From Anseranas semipalmata (Eukaryota > Chordata > Aves > Anseriformes > Anseranatidae): 64,000 bases of DNA. This document shows, in pieces, positions 37,641 to 51,278 of this stretch (positions are counted from its first letter, which is position 1; each line of letters starts with the position of its first letter). The notes below the pieces were generated by a model. The model did no database searches. It had not been told where the DNA came from and saw only the letters and a program-made list of their open reading frames with translations. The position numbers and the translations under genes were made by a program. Location: the NCBI GenBank assembly GCA_013399115.1, contig VXAA01003176.1, forward strand, positions 122,079-186,078, read 5' to 3'.

Positions 37641-40600
37641 TCTCCTTTGTTATTTCAAAATTATAACCTTGATTATAGCAAAAAAAAAGTTATTCTAGTT
37701 CCTTGAAATTTGTCTCATTTCATCTCGTTTTCAATATAAACCTAAAAATCATTCAATTCTTTCAGCAATATATACAGACCTATAACTTAGTACCTCCACT
37801 AGCAACTTCTTGTCAAAGCAGTGGTTTCCTTCACACTATGCTGTGATTTTTGGTTATTTATGTGGATTTAAAACAACAACAAATACTGGTTTTCTTTTTT
37901 TTTTCTTTTTCTTTTTTTTTTGACAATATCTAATTCATATTTACATTTTAACAAACTTTTAAAAAGATATTTTCAAAAATGCCCAGAATTCTAATGATGA
38001 GGATATAGAAAGATGGATAGAAAAGAGAAAAGGATAGATTCATTTATTAAATATGTATGCAATTGCATAATCAGAGGTGCTCCATCTTTTTCTACTAATT
38101 GCTTATGTAGCTACAATGTAAACAATTTTTAGTTTGACTAGAGGTAATTAAATGTTAAGCTATAAACTATTTATCCAGTGTTTTAATTAAACAGTAATTT
38201 AAATAGTTTAACTGTTTCTAGTTTTAATCTGTGGAATATTTATGGCCAGCCAACATCTACATGGTCCAAAAAGTAAAATCTTTACAACATAAAATTGCCT
38301 CATTTAAAGCTCATTAGTGTCCCTTTGTACTGAAATTATTTTCTTTAAGAAGTTGTGTATAAATGGGAACCAGTTCCAGTGCAAATTTTCTGGGGAAAAG
38401 AATTGCTGTCTACCTCACAACACGCCTTAGTTTTCAAAAAAAATTAACACACTAGAGTTGTTTTAAGTACTGAATGTGGAATATACTGGTAATATTAAGA
38501 GTTACGTTAATTTTTGTAATACCCATGGGATTTTGCTTATTTGTATATCAGGGTACTGGATCATTAGTATAGTATCAGATAGGTACATAGCTATCTGTAC
38601 TAGATGCCCATACAACTCACATTTTTCCTGAAGATGCCTGTGTGATGCCTATGTTCTTCACAGTGGGAATAATGACAGAGAAGTTTTTCATATTTCTGCT
38701 ATGTAGACAATACAGCAGGAAACTGTTGCTGTTCATCTGGGAAGAAAATACTACTTATTTTAATAAGATTCTTGAAAATACTTCTGAATTGAGAGAACGG
38801 GAAAGAGGGGAAAAAGCAAAGGAAAAAGTTAAGTCCTGTCAGAATAGATTTGGAGAGGTTTATTTTTAAAATTTAGGGCAGTTTAGTTTACAGGTGGTGC
38901 ATCTATGGAATTGGCTGTTCAGGTGCTTAAGGAACTATTTAAAATTTAAAGAATAAAAATTAGAAGGATTTATAAAAGAAACCTACTTTTATATTTGTAA
39001 ATTGAAAAGCAGAAAGACATTTGATCAACAGCAACCTCTGGTTTGGATCTTTTCAGAAAATGGTCTAATAATTACCCACATTTAAACCACTAGTTAAAAT
39101 GGATGCATTCATTCTTTGCAAAGTCTCCTTAGAAACGCTAGACTTTTAAGCATAATCAAAACAGGCAGCTGGGTCCACCCTTTATGATAATGTGCCATGC
39201 AGCTTTATTAATCTGACCTTTGGAAACAAATGAGAAATTTAATACTGCCCCACCATAATTGTTAGTGGCAGGCATTTTAGCAGTCTTTAATTTGAACTTC
39301 ACTTTAATATCTGCTTCCAGTTATGATGTAAACATTAACAGGATCTGACACTGTTAATCGTGTTCTAGTGTCTGAAGCAGTGGCACAAGAGTGTGCTTGG
39401 AGTAAACTGGAACATGACCTTAATGGATAATGAAATGCATCAAGCCTTGCTTTGCAAGGAGCAAAACAAAAAAAAAAATAATGCTGTAATTGTTTCAACT
39501 GGCATCTGAGTAATATACAGTGCTGCAGTTATGGGGTACGCCTGAGGACAGGGAGGGGAATCGTATTCACCAGACTCATATTTCAAGGTTACATGAGTTC
39601 TGATTGTGCTTTAAATTGACTGCAAGAGATATGCGATATAAGAAAATATGTTCCCAATATAATCAATAGCATTCTAAAGAATCCACAATGAAAGCAAAAA
39701 GTAATTCTGTTTTTTAGATGGTATGAGTAAGGAAATTTCTCCCGTGTAACACAAATCTGTTGTTTTTCTTTCTTGCACAATTGTTCTTAAAAGAAAGGTT
39801 TTATAGTCTATAAACAGCACAGCACAACAATCTGCAAGTTATGCTGATAGCTATTAAACTTCTGTTGTAAGTATACAATAAAAAATGGCACAGTACTTGA
39901 ATTAAAAAGAAAAACAGCTATTTACAGGTGTGTATTGTAGAATAATGTAAATTAAATATGATTTATTTCTGAAATATCAGTATGTGTGATCTGTTACTTT
40001 TGAATGTTATGTACTCCTCTTGGACTTTTTCTTTCAGGACAACCATTCGTCTCTTTTAAGTACTCCTGTGTGAACAGTATAATAGGACTATTGTCTATAT
40101 TGTTTTCTAAGTCTATATCTAAAAATGCATGTTTATATAGCTTTTAAAGATACGTGTGGATTTTTAAAAGGATCTCCATGTTTATCATTTTCAGTAATAT
40201 AAATATCAGAGACTCCTTTTTCCTCAGTAACAAGGTATCATAGCAGACTATTTTAGATAAGTTTATACTAAGATTACACAGATCTTCTGATAAAGGAAGG
40301 GTTACATAATAGAAGAATAATAACAAACAATAAAGTTGCTTTCCCCAAAATTATAACATCGATTCTTTAACTATTACATTATATACGTTATTATATTATA
40401 TACATATATATGTGTGTGTAATGTTGTACATGATATATTTTGTTCTTCTTTACAAGAATGGTAAGGTTCTGCAAAGAAGCAGGGTCGACAGAAGAGGTGG
40501 GTAGCATTTTAAACCAGTGTACCTAAACACACCAAAGCCAGGAGAGCTCTAAGCTTCACAGGCTACAACCCCTTTTACATTCTTACGTTATTGTTGTTAG

Positions 40601-41374
40601 TGTAATCAAATGGGCATTCACTACATATGAGCAACTTGACATGCATCCCCTGCACTGCACTGCACTGATGTTTCCATTATGAATAGTACAGAATCCAAGA
40701 ATATCATTGCATTGCATTCTCTGAATTGGTGCAGGTCTTTAGTGCTAAAGAGCTACTTCAAACTCATTCACAAGCCAATTGTGGTTTGCATACGTCTTTC
40801 AAGGAGAAAGAGGAAAAGCAAAGCTAATATTTTTTGAAAATAAACATACTTCAGAATATTTCTTCTTTAAAGTGAAATCCAGACTGGGGTTAAGCACATA
40901 AAAGAATCTTAATATATGAAATTGTAAAGCTTTTAGCAGAACTTTTAAACTTACAAAATCATTATCAATAATAATTAAAGGATAGACTAATTTAAAGAAA
41001 ATAACGTTTTGTGCTTCGTTTTCTCTCCTCAGCCTACATCAGAAACAGCACAAGAAACTCTCCAAAACATTTTCAATAGTGTTCAAATTAAACTATTTTT
41101 CAAAGGAAATTTCTACACAAAATTTACATGAAAAAAAAAAATTCAGAGTGTTAGTCCAACTGTACCTCTATGTTTGAATGACTTCTCTAAAACTAGTAGA
41201 GTCTTAACAGGAATGAATCTGTGTTCTGTTGAGTATTCAGGAGTTTGTGCACTACAGAAAGAAGCTTCATGAATATTGCTGAGCATGTTTTCCCAAGTTC
41301 TGAATGTCTACTTTGAAAGAGATTTAAAAATTTAACAGAATGCAGCCTAAATTGAAGAAGGACATGGATGAATT
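37641..41374. other. AT-rich non-coding stretch
   Basis: No gene is recognised here. It holds a pyrimidine-rich run at 37890-37921 and a TA/TG dinucleotide patch at about 40393-40420. Open frames are below 80 codons and unremarkable. Confidence 0.5.
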
Positions 41375-41643
41375 AAAAAAAAAAAGAAGAAGAAGAAGAA
41401 GAAGAAGAAGAAGAAGAAGAAGAAGAAGAAGAAGAAGAAGAAGAAGAAGAAGAAGAAGAAGAAGAAGAAGAAGAAGAAGAAGAAGAAGAAGAAGAAGAAG
41501 AAGAAGAAGAAGAAGAAGAAGAAGAAGAAGAAGAAGAAGAAGAAGAAGAAGAAGAAGAAGAAGAAAAGAAAAGAAAAGAAAAGAAAAGAAAAGAAAAGAA
41601 AAGAAAAGAAAAGAAAAAGAAAAAGAAAAAGAAAAAGAAAAGA
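41375..41643. repeat. 269-base pure purine tract: (GAA)60, (GAAAA)n, (GAAAAA)n
   Basis: Every base from 41375 to 41643 is A or G. After eleven A bases, GAA repeats without error 60 times (41386-41565). The period then shifts to five (GAAAA, G at 41563, 41568 and so on to 41613) and then to six (GAAAAA, G at 41613, 41619, 41625, 41631), ending at 41643 before a T. Long GAA.TTC tracts are known to form triplex (H-DNA) and are the unstable repeat in human FXN. Triplex formation and instability here are inference. The tract yields spurious frames encoding poly-Arg (plus, 41340-41813) and poly-Leu (minus, 41324-41710), which are artefacts. Confidence 0.97.
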
Positions 41644-43536
41644 TAGCGATATCCATCTCTTGCATTAGTTCAAAACTGGAATTCAGCTTCATCAATTTAC
41701 CGTTTGACATAAATAAGAAAAGCTCACGAAGCTGTATAGTAAAGCACAGACCTTGCTCTTACTTTCAAAATCTGGGTAATTACATTGTTTTCAAAGATAT
41801 TACCTGGAGTTAATACTGACTCAAATAAGAGGACAGTAAAAGTTGAAAAGTAAAAGTAAATTAGCACTTCATTAAGTTTTATGATTGCATGATTTTACTG
41901 AAACTAATGGAATTCCGTTGTGAAAAACATACTGAACTGAAACCCGACCCACACTTTTCACTTCCTTAAAATGATCTTCAGGTTGGTTAAAAAATAAAAT
42001 AGTAAGATTAATTGTTGTATTAAAATTATTTTCACAGGTAGAGTTTTGTTTCTTTTCAATGTGTTTCATAACCAACTGAAGTGCTTCAGAACCATTATAA
42101 AGAGTACTATTACAAAGGTTAATCACGCTAAAGCCATTCTATGATAAATATATATATAGATAGATAGATATATTAAATTCAGTCAATAGCACTGTGTCTG
42201 TGGGTGTCTTGTAAGAAAGGAAAGGAAAGGAAGGAAAGGAAAAGGAATGAAGAATTTTCTGAATGGAAAATGGAGCTGAATTTCTTATGGCAATTCTTAA
42301 GAGACAGAAGAGATTTGCGTTTGAACTGACTAGGCCCTAGAGGGGAATGGAAGAGGATAAACGGGACAGTATCGGCTATACTGAGTTCAAAGAATCCTCA
42401 GACCACCTCTTAAAAGTTTATTCATTCAGGTAAATTGGAACATAACAATAAAGAAAACATTAGAAAAAATATTTAGCAGCTGCATTCCAATGGAAAGAAC
42501 ACTCTCGGACATATATTTACTAACTTGCCTGCTATACTTGCTAAAATACTATAAATTTTTATGATACATTCTGGTCTACCAGAGAAGGTTTACTCCAGTG
42601 TAACAAATGAAAACATGAATCAATTCAGTCCAGGAGGACTGCAGTTCAGGTTCTAATCATATTCACATAACACAAGTCTGTTGAAATATGGATTTAGACT
42701 AGTATGATCAAGCAGACCTAATGAGTCACTGGATACATTAGAGAAAGTAATGGAGTGGATTTTTTGCCATAGTTAATTGGTTTAACGGGACATAAGATGC
42801 TGATGCCATCTATTATCATCAGAATATACACAGCTCTCTTTGGCATCAAAAGCAGTACCAGACAGCCATATTGCAGGATAGACAAAATAGCTTGCTCACC
42901 CACTGGCATTTGAAAGTATCTTGAGATAATTTGTCACTTCTAAAAGCTATTGATTTAATTAAAGTCTTACTGACTTTGTCCCTTAAATTCTTTCAGTTTT
43001 GAACAGTATTAAGCTTTTTCTCACTCCTTCCTGTCTAACTTTTAGAAAGTGTAGAAAAAGACTACTATACCAATCTGCAATCCCACAAATGTGCAGGTGT
43101 GTTACCTTTAAGGAGCAAAATGCAAGTAAGATGGGCAAGTGATGCTCATATGGTCTTTATTTTTGGTAGCTATGGTGTTTAAAGATCATAAAAGGAACAG
43201 ATGTTTGTTAAAGATACCAGAAAAGCCTGGCAATATGTTCATAGTAGTAGAGAATTACATTTTTTAAACCAATCAGTGAGTCAACAGTGATTCACATTCT
43301 TATTATTAAGGTTAGCATAAAATTAGAAGGATTGAACACAACAAGAAATTCAGGTTGTAATTAAAATGTGGTCAGTCAATATTCTTTTGTTTAGTTTTGG
43401 ATGTTAATGATGCTCAAAATTCAGATCAGTAGTAGCCTGCAAAAATTTGAACAGTATCCTATGCAGTCTCTAAAGCATACCTAAAATAAAGTACAATTAT
43501 ACATGTTAATATCATTCAAATAATTTTCATGCACAT
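41644..43536. other. AT-rich non-coding stretch
   Basis: No gene is recognised here. It holds a short TATAGATAGATAGA patch at about 42146-42172 and a second purine-only run at 42213-42247. Confidence 0.5.
42213..42247. repeat. Purine-only (GGAAA)n-like run
   Basis: This is 35 bases of A and G with imperfect GGAAA units. It lies about 570 bases downstream of the large purine tract and is unrelated to it in unit. Confidence 0.85.
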
Positions 43537-43610
43537 ATCATAGTATGATAGAATGGTTTGGGTTGGAAGGGACCTTAAAGACCATCCAGTTCCAACCCCC
43601 CGCCATGATC
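43537..43610 (-). mobile_element. Short CR1 LINE 3' end, minus strand
   Basis: Read on the plus strand, two degenerate terminal units (ATCATAGTATGATAGAAT) lead into the conserved GGTTTGGGTTGGAAGGGACC and TTAAAGACCATCCAGTTCC blocks, then CCAACCCCCCGCC. Only about 74 bases remain, so the copy is very strongly 5'-truncated. No coding sequence is left. Confidence 0.93.
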
Positions 43611-46600
43611 ATTTGCAAATGTTATGAAAAGTGTTTGTTTTCCAGATCTTTGCTGGAGAAATTTATATACCTTTCAGTAACGGTTCTTTAAGTTGCTAAA
43701 ATAAATAGGCAAAGCTAGACAAGTCATGTCAAGTATCGTATCACTGTTCCATATCAAAAAAATGATGGCCTTACTCTCATCCTAATTTCAAAACTGTTTT
43801 TTTTGGAGGGCGCGTTGTCCTGGTAGATTTTCTCTGTTTTTGTTCTTGTGTGTTTTTGGGGTGTTTTTTTCTTTTTTTTTTCGGTACACATATTACGTAC
43901 TGCTTTGCTATACTGAAATTAATATTTAGTTCTTAAAAAAGAAGATTACTGTACCAAAATCCAAAATAATGGTGAGTGAATTTAGCTACTGATCATCCAA
44001 ACCACAACCAGTTAACTGAAATATCTTGTGACTCAGTGTGCTGTGTGTCCCCATGCTTTCTCTGAGCAAAATGATTGAGATGACTTTGAAGTTTGGCAAA
44101 AAATTGATGTGTGTCATTAGTCAACCTTCTGAATCTTCAGAAATAAAATCTTCCCAGAAAAATGCTGTCAGAAATGATTTCTACTTTAAAGTTCATAATG
44201 TACTCTATTAACTTAGAAGTCTCCAAAGTTAAGCATAAGCTGGGAATACGATTCTGCGCACTGCTTACATACAACATGATTTCTGATAGTGCCAAATATA
44301 TTTCCTATTAATCTTGAAAATATTTATTTTATCATCCACTATAGGTGTGGAATAAAATGATGTTCATTTGTCTGAAGGAGTTAAGTTTGGAGAAGAGGTA
44401 AGGAAGGCCAAAATGTGACTCCAAACAAGCCAGTAGTGTTGGTGAATGTTTGCGCTGTTATTTCTTTCATGTTAAAGACATGATTTTGGAGAACTGAATT
44501 AGCCATTGTAATATGTTTTTTGTTTATTAATATATGCTAAATAAACAAGAATGATTTAAGTGCTCAAGATTTGAATGCATAACAGGTTATACAGAACACA
44601 TTATTTTTATATCTAGACCTTGTGTGTTAAGTATTTAAAGTCTTAAGATTACATTTTAAGATTATATTTTTGTTTTATTGTATCTATACATATAAATTTA
44701 TATACTTTAAAATATTATAGCATTTTATATTCATATAAAATGGACAGTTAGAGAACCTTTTTTTCAGGTTTTAGCACCCTATCTTGTTCACAGTATTGTT
44801 ATTGTCAAAGGTGTACCTAATTAAACAGAAGGCCTGTGTTATGAAACTCATTTCATTTGTATTTTACACTGGTGATAACCATTTTCATGCAGAAAAGCTC
44901 TCAGAAGTATAAGGAAGTTTGCCAGCATGTAGTAAAATTGTAAAATATTAGCATTGTTTTATTTTATGCAAAAGTAGTTTCTTTTTTCTTAAACAGTGTA
45001 CAGAAAGTTCTATTATACATTAAATGAAGCAAGAAGAATAATATCACAGATCAGAGAGAGATGGGATTAGTGTCAGAACAGGGCATGTTTGAGTATTGGC
45101 TTCTATTTTGGTGTGATTGACTTAGCGGTTGACAGCAGAAGTAACAGATGGGAAAAACAAGTGGGTCAGAAAAACGTCAGGACAAAAACCAAACACTGCA
45201 AAACAATAACAGCATCATTAGTAAAATATAAATAGGAATCAGATTTATTTTATAACAATAGATGAAGTAAAATGAAAAATTACTAGGCATTTATAATATA
45301 AGAAAAGATACAGAATGGTGCCAGTTACTTGATCAATATCTTGATCCTTTAACTCTGCTGCAATATCCTCATCTTATAAAAATACAATCCTAAAGAAGTA
45401 CTGAATAAAAATCAGATACTGAAACACTGGTATCAATGGAAGTTATGAGGCACTCCGGAGCCTCCAGAGTTTCATTTGGCTGGTCTGTTTAATATGAGCT
45501 GCAACTGTCCTCTGAATTAAGGCAACGACATTGGTTTTGAAGTTTCAGAAAATGTAAGGATCAACAGAAAATGTTTTGTCCCTTTAACGTATATGGTCGC
45601 TGCACAATGCAGAGAGTGTAAGTAATACTGTTGCAACTCTGTCCCAAGAACCTGGGGATAATTTACCCGCCTCACAAGAACAAGTGCAGAACACAATACA
45701 TTCAGATACTGTACATGAAGGGCCATTGACAGTATAAGAACATTTACAAAAACATTATTTTAGCCCTATTTCATCCAAACAAACCAGTATATTAAGCAGA
45801 AAAAAAAAAAAAAAAACACATCTTATATGCTGGAAGTGACAAGTAAAATAAAAATACCTTTCTGAAACTTCGCAATGACAGGGAAAAAGAACGCATGAAA
45901 ACAGGTAAGAAATTTAAAGAATATGAAAAGAGAAGGCCAAAAAATGAAAAAATAAAAAGTAAAAAGCACACCATAAACATATATGTATGTGTGGAAAAGT
46001 GAAATAATTTTTCAAAGCCTGCCCTGTGCCTAAGTATTCTTTCAGACCACTGAAATCTTCCAAAAGTTGAATTATCAGCTTAGGCAGATATTTGCACAGC
46101 ATGCAGGAAGTTCAGTAGATTAAAAATTTCCTCAAGAGATGTTACAGATACAATCACAACATATCTTGTGCATCTGAGTACCAATTTCACTGCCTGTTTA
46201 GAGATAATGGATATCTTCCTTTAAGTAGTTTGATGCTTTGCTCTGGCGGTAGTTGCCATCAATATTTTATAAGCCTTTGAAAATTGTTTATTTGGTTAGT
46301 TAATTAAACTAACAGCTAATGAATACGAAAAGCACTCCTAACCAGCTCACTAACTGGTTCCTATTTTTCATTGTTCTTCACTGCATAATGATGATACACC
46401 TAGCTACAGTGGGGGCGAAAAAGGGTCAAACAGCATAACACAACTTTGAAATCATACGTGCCCATAATGAATGCCCAATATCAGTATCTTTCACTGTATA
46501 TAAAGAGTTAAATTTTTAAAAAGCTTAAAATTTTCTCTATAATTAAGTATCCATAAATCTCTCATTTCTGTAATCTAATCTGAGTTTTCACAATCTTTTA

Positions 46601-48072
46601 TATAATTTGTGTTAAATCATAAGCTTAGAAAGGTTTTTGAACAATACACCATGTGTACACTCACAACATCTCTAAACAATTCACCTTTTTATTGTATTAC
46701 CTGAGAAAAGAACATTTTAAATAACAAACTGGATGAAACTAAAGTTTTCTTTCTGATTTATTTTACCATGAACACTCTTCAAATGAAGGACCTACAGTCC
46801 TTCAGATGATGTAAATAATATCATCACGAACAGTGTAATTGTACTGACAAAACTCCACACAATCATCAGATTTAGCTTGCCTTTAGATGCCCGAGTACAG
46901 CCTTAGAGTGAGGGAGAGCAAGGAAATTGAGATTAATGAGTACTGTGATAAATAAGTCAATTAAGAACAGCTAACACAGGTGATATGATTAAGCATTGCT
47001 TCCTAAGGTGATACAAAAGATGGAGGTTAGTTTGTCACTTAACTCCCTCCTCTCTTAGTAACCTTTAAATGGTATTCTTTCCTCTTCTACCTTCCCTTTG
47101 TTTTCCTTTTCAAAGCACCCCATAGCCTACCTCTACAAGCACCTACAATATCAAGACAATGATCTCTGCCTGTAATGGCAATTTCACCTTTCATTGCTTG
47201 CTTAACAAGCTTTTAACAAAGAGATTTGGGTTTTCTCTCTCTTAACAGACTTTATACTAGAAAAAAAAGCATGAAATCCACAATTTGGGTTTTGGACCTG
47301 TTTTCTTGATATAAGGCTGTTTCTATAACCTGGATGTTCTATTTCACGTAGTTTTTAACCACTAGCACAGAATAAGGTGCAGTGAAAATATAAAAAATTG
47401 TATGCAAAAACCACAGATGACAGTACTTTTGCAAGGCATCCTGCTAAGGACATGATTAATTTACAAATAAGTTGTAACTACATCCAATTACAAATTTACT
47501 GAATAGAGAGCTAAAGTGACTGTACTGATGTTTCATTAAAGTATGATAATTTTCTATAGTCTAGTTCACAAACTTAGTGAGAAGATGCAGTCCATCCCAT
47601 ACAAAGTACAGCAGTCAGCCTTGTTCACCTCAAGCAAAGATTTCAAAAAATAGTAGCTTAGATATGTACATTTTATGCCCCTTTCGTGGATATATTTTTG
47701 CCATTTCAAATACCAAAAACTCAGTAAAAAATCTGTTCAGATAATTTCTTTTTTTTTTTTTTTTNTTTTTTTTGTTTACCAGCAATGAATCTTGGATTTG
47801 TGATAATTACAAGAATCACCACATTTTGAAAATAATTAGTGCTTACCTTTACTTCTTGAGCTCTCCTGATTCTTTTCCTGCTGCAATTAAAAGTAGAAAA
47901 ACGTATTATTTTCAGTATTATTTACCACACAAATCACAGACACACATATTCAAAAGAAACTTAGTCTAGTTCATCCTCTTTCCTGTTCTGAGATGGTCAG
48001 CTATGCTGCATAAAGATTACCATATCACCTGTTTTTAAAATCCCCTAGTATTTTTCACACTTTTTCCACAAT
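43611..48072. other. AT-rich non-coding stretch
   Basis: No gene or named repeat is recognised here. It contains a poly(A) run at 45800-45816 and a poly(T) run at about 47749-47773 with an unresolved base at 47765. Open frames are all under 75 codons. Confidence 0.5.
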
Positions 48073-48275
48073 GACAGTGATTAAGCACTGGAACACATTG
48101 CCTGGAGAGGTCATGCAGTCTCTGTCACCTTATGTCTATCTTGGGAGATGTTCAAAATTCAGCTGATCAAGACCCTCTACAATGTGATGTTACTTTGAAA
48201 TTAGATCTTATTTAATCAACTGGTTGGACTAGGTAACCATCAAGGTGACCACCAGCTTAAAGTATTCCATGAGAT
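48073..48275 (+). mobile_element. Old CR1 LINE fragment, plus strand
   Basis: The end of CR1 ORF2 and the 3' untranslated region are recognisable but diverged. Visible pieces are GATTAAGCACTGGAACACAT (the family's W-N region), TTGCCTGGAGAGGTCATGC, GGGAGATGTTCAAAATTCAG, TTGGACTAGGTAACC, and a degraded AGTATTCCATGAG end in place of the terminal unit. Reading-frame breaks are expected at this level of decay. It is older than the copy at 19309. Confidence 0.8.
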
Positions 48276-50100
48276 GAGAAGGGAATTCCAAACCTTGCAA
48301 GCCCTGGAGCAGAGCTTAACTCTCCTCAGAATTAGGAAGTTCCATCCCAGATGAAAACAGCCAAAATCTCCTCAACTACAAACAAATTTCTCTCCCCCTC
48401 TTCTAACCCCTCCTCTTTTTTTTCCTGCTTGCTTGCAACCCAGCGAACACAGAATACATTTCATCTTTAAAGCAAACCAAAGTAGTCCTCTCTTGGTTCA
48501 GTTATCTTCCAAGTCTTCTCTTTCTATTTTTTTAACATTTTAAAATATGTGTTGTCTAAAGGATTCCAATATTCCAATTTAGACCTATCTAGAACCAAGG
48601 ATTTTTTTTACATTACCTCATCTCTATAACTGTATCAGCAACATATACGGACGTATTTCAAAATAACATTTCCCTTCCAAAAAGAGTATGCCACATCTGA
48701 TTCATAGTCAGCAAGTTCTTCACTATGTAACCTACCAACTGCTTCCTATAGCACTGCTACCTACCTGGAGGATGCTGGTTTTAAAGATATAAGCACAACC
48801 TCTTAGGCTGACCCACTTGTCTCTAGTTCAGGTCAGAATATTGGGCTTACCCATGTTTAATTCTAGCTCTGTTTCCTTACCTTGAAAATCTCTGAATCCC
48901 TCTCCTATGAGTGTAAGAAAATACTTTTTCCCATCAACCATAAACCATGCTATCAGGATTTTATTCTCAAAGATGGTGAATATTTTATAGAATAAATATG
49001 TTAATAAGAAATTATGAAAAAGAGCTGCTTTGCTTAACGACGTTAAATGTGTTGACTTATTTCCACCAAGCTTTGTTAGCAATATTGCATCAAAAATTAC
49101 TTAAGAAAAAGACATTTGTGTCAAAGGTATTAACACAAAATACAAGTTTTAAATGACTGAAATTTACCATTTTACTATTTCAAAATAAAAATGAAGTCAA
49201 GACAATATTTTGTTCAAAACACACAAGCATTTCCAGCCTCACGCTTCCTACAAATATACATTCTGATAATTTTTGAGAAAACATTTTAGCTTTTGTAATT
49301 TAATTGCACAACAATTCTTAAACAAGTTTCTGAATAAAGAAGACTCAGTGTTGCTGAAGGATTTTTTTTTTTTATTTATGCACACATTTATTAAGCCACA
49401 TTTTCCAGTTATATTACATGTTTCACATACTAAAATATGTAATGAAATTCCATGTGAAAATTAATGGTATATTTAAATAGAACCTTTAAGCAGCATGCGT
49501 CTTAAATGTTCTACTTTCCATACCTACAACAGCATGACAATGTCTTGCTGAAGAACCTGAGTTCCCTGCTCAGTATTATTAGTAAAAATTCATTCATAAG
49601 TAACAAAGAAACAAGTAAAATATACATTGAAATTGAAAAAAATAAAATAAAATAAGAAAAAAGACTTTCAGAAACCCAGTAAGTTCATTTACTAAAAGAC
49701 TCACTCTGAATACTCTGAAACTACAACCAAAGTTGACAGCTCTTTTGTTCATTTCTTTTGATTTGATTTTGCTATTGGACACGCATCCAGTTGGTTGTAT
49801 GGCAACCATCAAAGACCTTTTTCTCATTCAACCAATAACTGCTGCCATATCACGTGCTCCTAATTCAGTTTTTAGGAGTATTTTAAGACTGATAGGTTAT
49901 TTCTTCAGAAATGCTGAAGTCCACATACATATTTTCATACTTTCATGTTAATGCAAGAAATTTTCTTTAGTAGTGCACTTGTGTGTTATTGCTTGTACTC
50001 ACTGAACACCTACGTGAGAAAGAACACAGCTGATGGGAACAGTTACCTGCATTATAGTCAGGAGGCAACATGACTCTAACGAGAAAGTACTGACATAAAA
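48276..50100. other. AT-rich non-coding stretch
   Basis: No gene or named repeat is visible. The short open frames (48828-49082 minus, 49273-49464 plus, 49594-49827 minus) have no recognisable domain. Confidence 0.5.
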
Positions 50101-51278
50101 TGGTTGCTGGACACTGACAGGAGAAATGTCTGCCAGCCTGGAGACTGCAGGCCTGGGAACTCGGCCTTCAGCCTAGCGACTCAGCTGGGGAACCAGGGAC
50201 ATCCTTGAAGTGCAGCTGGACACCAGAGAACCAGAGGCATCCTAAAGATACCATTGATAAAGACAAAACAAGAAACAGAGGAACAACTTTTCACCTGAGA
50301 AGGCGAAAAAATAGCCTGGGAAAGAGGAAATTGGCCTGAAAAAGTGGGTATTGACACGAGAAATAAGTTTTTGTTTAAAGAAATGAAAATAAGAAACATC
50401 CTCATCTATTGGCTGTCTTAGGAGGAAGACCAAAGTTAACAGCATCTATTAGTTACCTGAAGTGATGATGTCCTAGATCCTCTTATGTCTCAGTGATATA
50501 AAATGGGCCTGATTTTTACCCAAAATGGAGATTCAGGTTAACTCTGTGATGCTGCAACATCAACTCTGCAATGCTCCACAGCCCGTGAGGCAGATCAACT
50601 TTGAAGTGAGACTCAACTTTGGTCCCCTTCTGGGCCCTTTCCTGGGGGTGGTCAATCTCTGAGGTTGGTTTTAGACCCTGTGAGGTTGGTCCCTCTGAGA
50701 TTGATTTTTGTAACTAGACCCCTTTGAGGTTGGAATGGCCTAGACCTCCCTTCTGGGATCAGTCTGATGCATTTGGTACCAGTGATTTTATGAATATATA
50801 TATGCACATAATACATATAATATAGATAAGTATAACCTATCACAAGTATATTTGCTGTTATAGTATCAGTAAGTTTGCAATTCATAAGTATATTCACTTT
50901 CATAGTATTTTGATAGGTTTGTTGAGCCTACAATACTAATCTACATTTGCTGCTGTATTACTTATTTTTACTACATCTAATTGCCTTCCTACTACATCTA
51001 ATTGCTGCTACTACTAATTAGTGCTATTCCCTCAATATCTATGTCAGATATATTTGCTTCCCAATAACATCTGTAATAGCTTGTTATCTATATACATGCT
51101 TGCCTGTAGTAATCATAGTATACTTGCTGGTGGTGATTTGTGGTGATCTGTAATGAATCAAAATCTTTAGACATAAAGTCTCTGTGTCTCTTGTGTATTA
51201 TGAAATCCTGTGACCTCACTGTTGCAATCTCTATATACCTGTGGGCTGGGTAACCCCCTCTTTTGGATCACGACAACA
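50101..51278 (+). mobile_element. Probable solo LTR of an endogenous retrovirus
   Basis: The block differs from its flanks in base composition and ends like an avian retroviral LTR: GGGCTGGGTAACCCCCTC followed by TTTTGGATCACGACAACA, closing with CA at 51278. Other LTR-like parts are a TATAAAA box at 50497-50503 and a variant poly(A) signal CATAAA at 51172-51177, followed by a GTCTCTGTGTCTCTTG stretch. Internal repeats include four GAGGTTGG/GAGATTG-type words at about 50660-50730 and a 15-base direct repeat at 50970-50984 and 50991-51005. I see no gag, pol or env sequence on either side, so it is best read as a solo LTR left by recombination. The left boundary is uncertain: I could not find a matching target-site duplication. 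No part encodes a viral protein. Confidence 0.5.

Noticed and set aside
41324..41813. Long frames encoding poly-Arg (plus) and poly-Leu (minus)
   Set aside because: They are translations of the GAA/TTC tract and its pentamer and hexamer extensions. Nothing outside the repeat supports a gene.
50101..51278. Full-length provirus around the LTR candidate
   Set aside because: No second LTR copy, primer-binding site or gag/pol/env-like reading frame is visible within the window.
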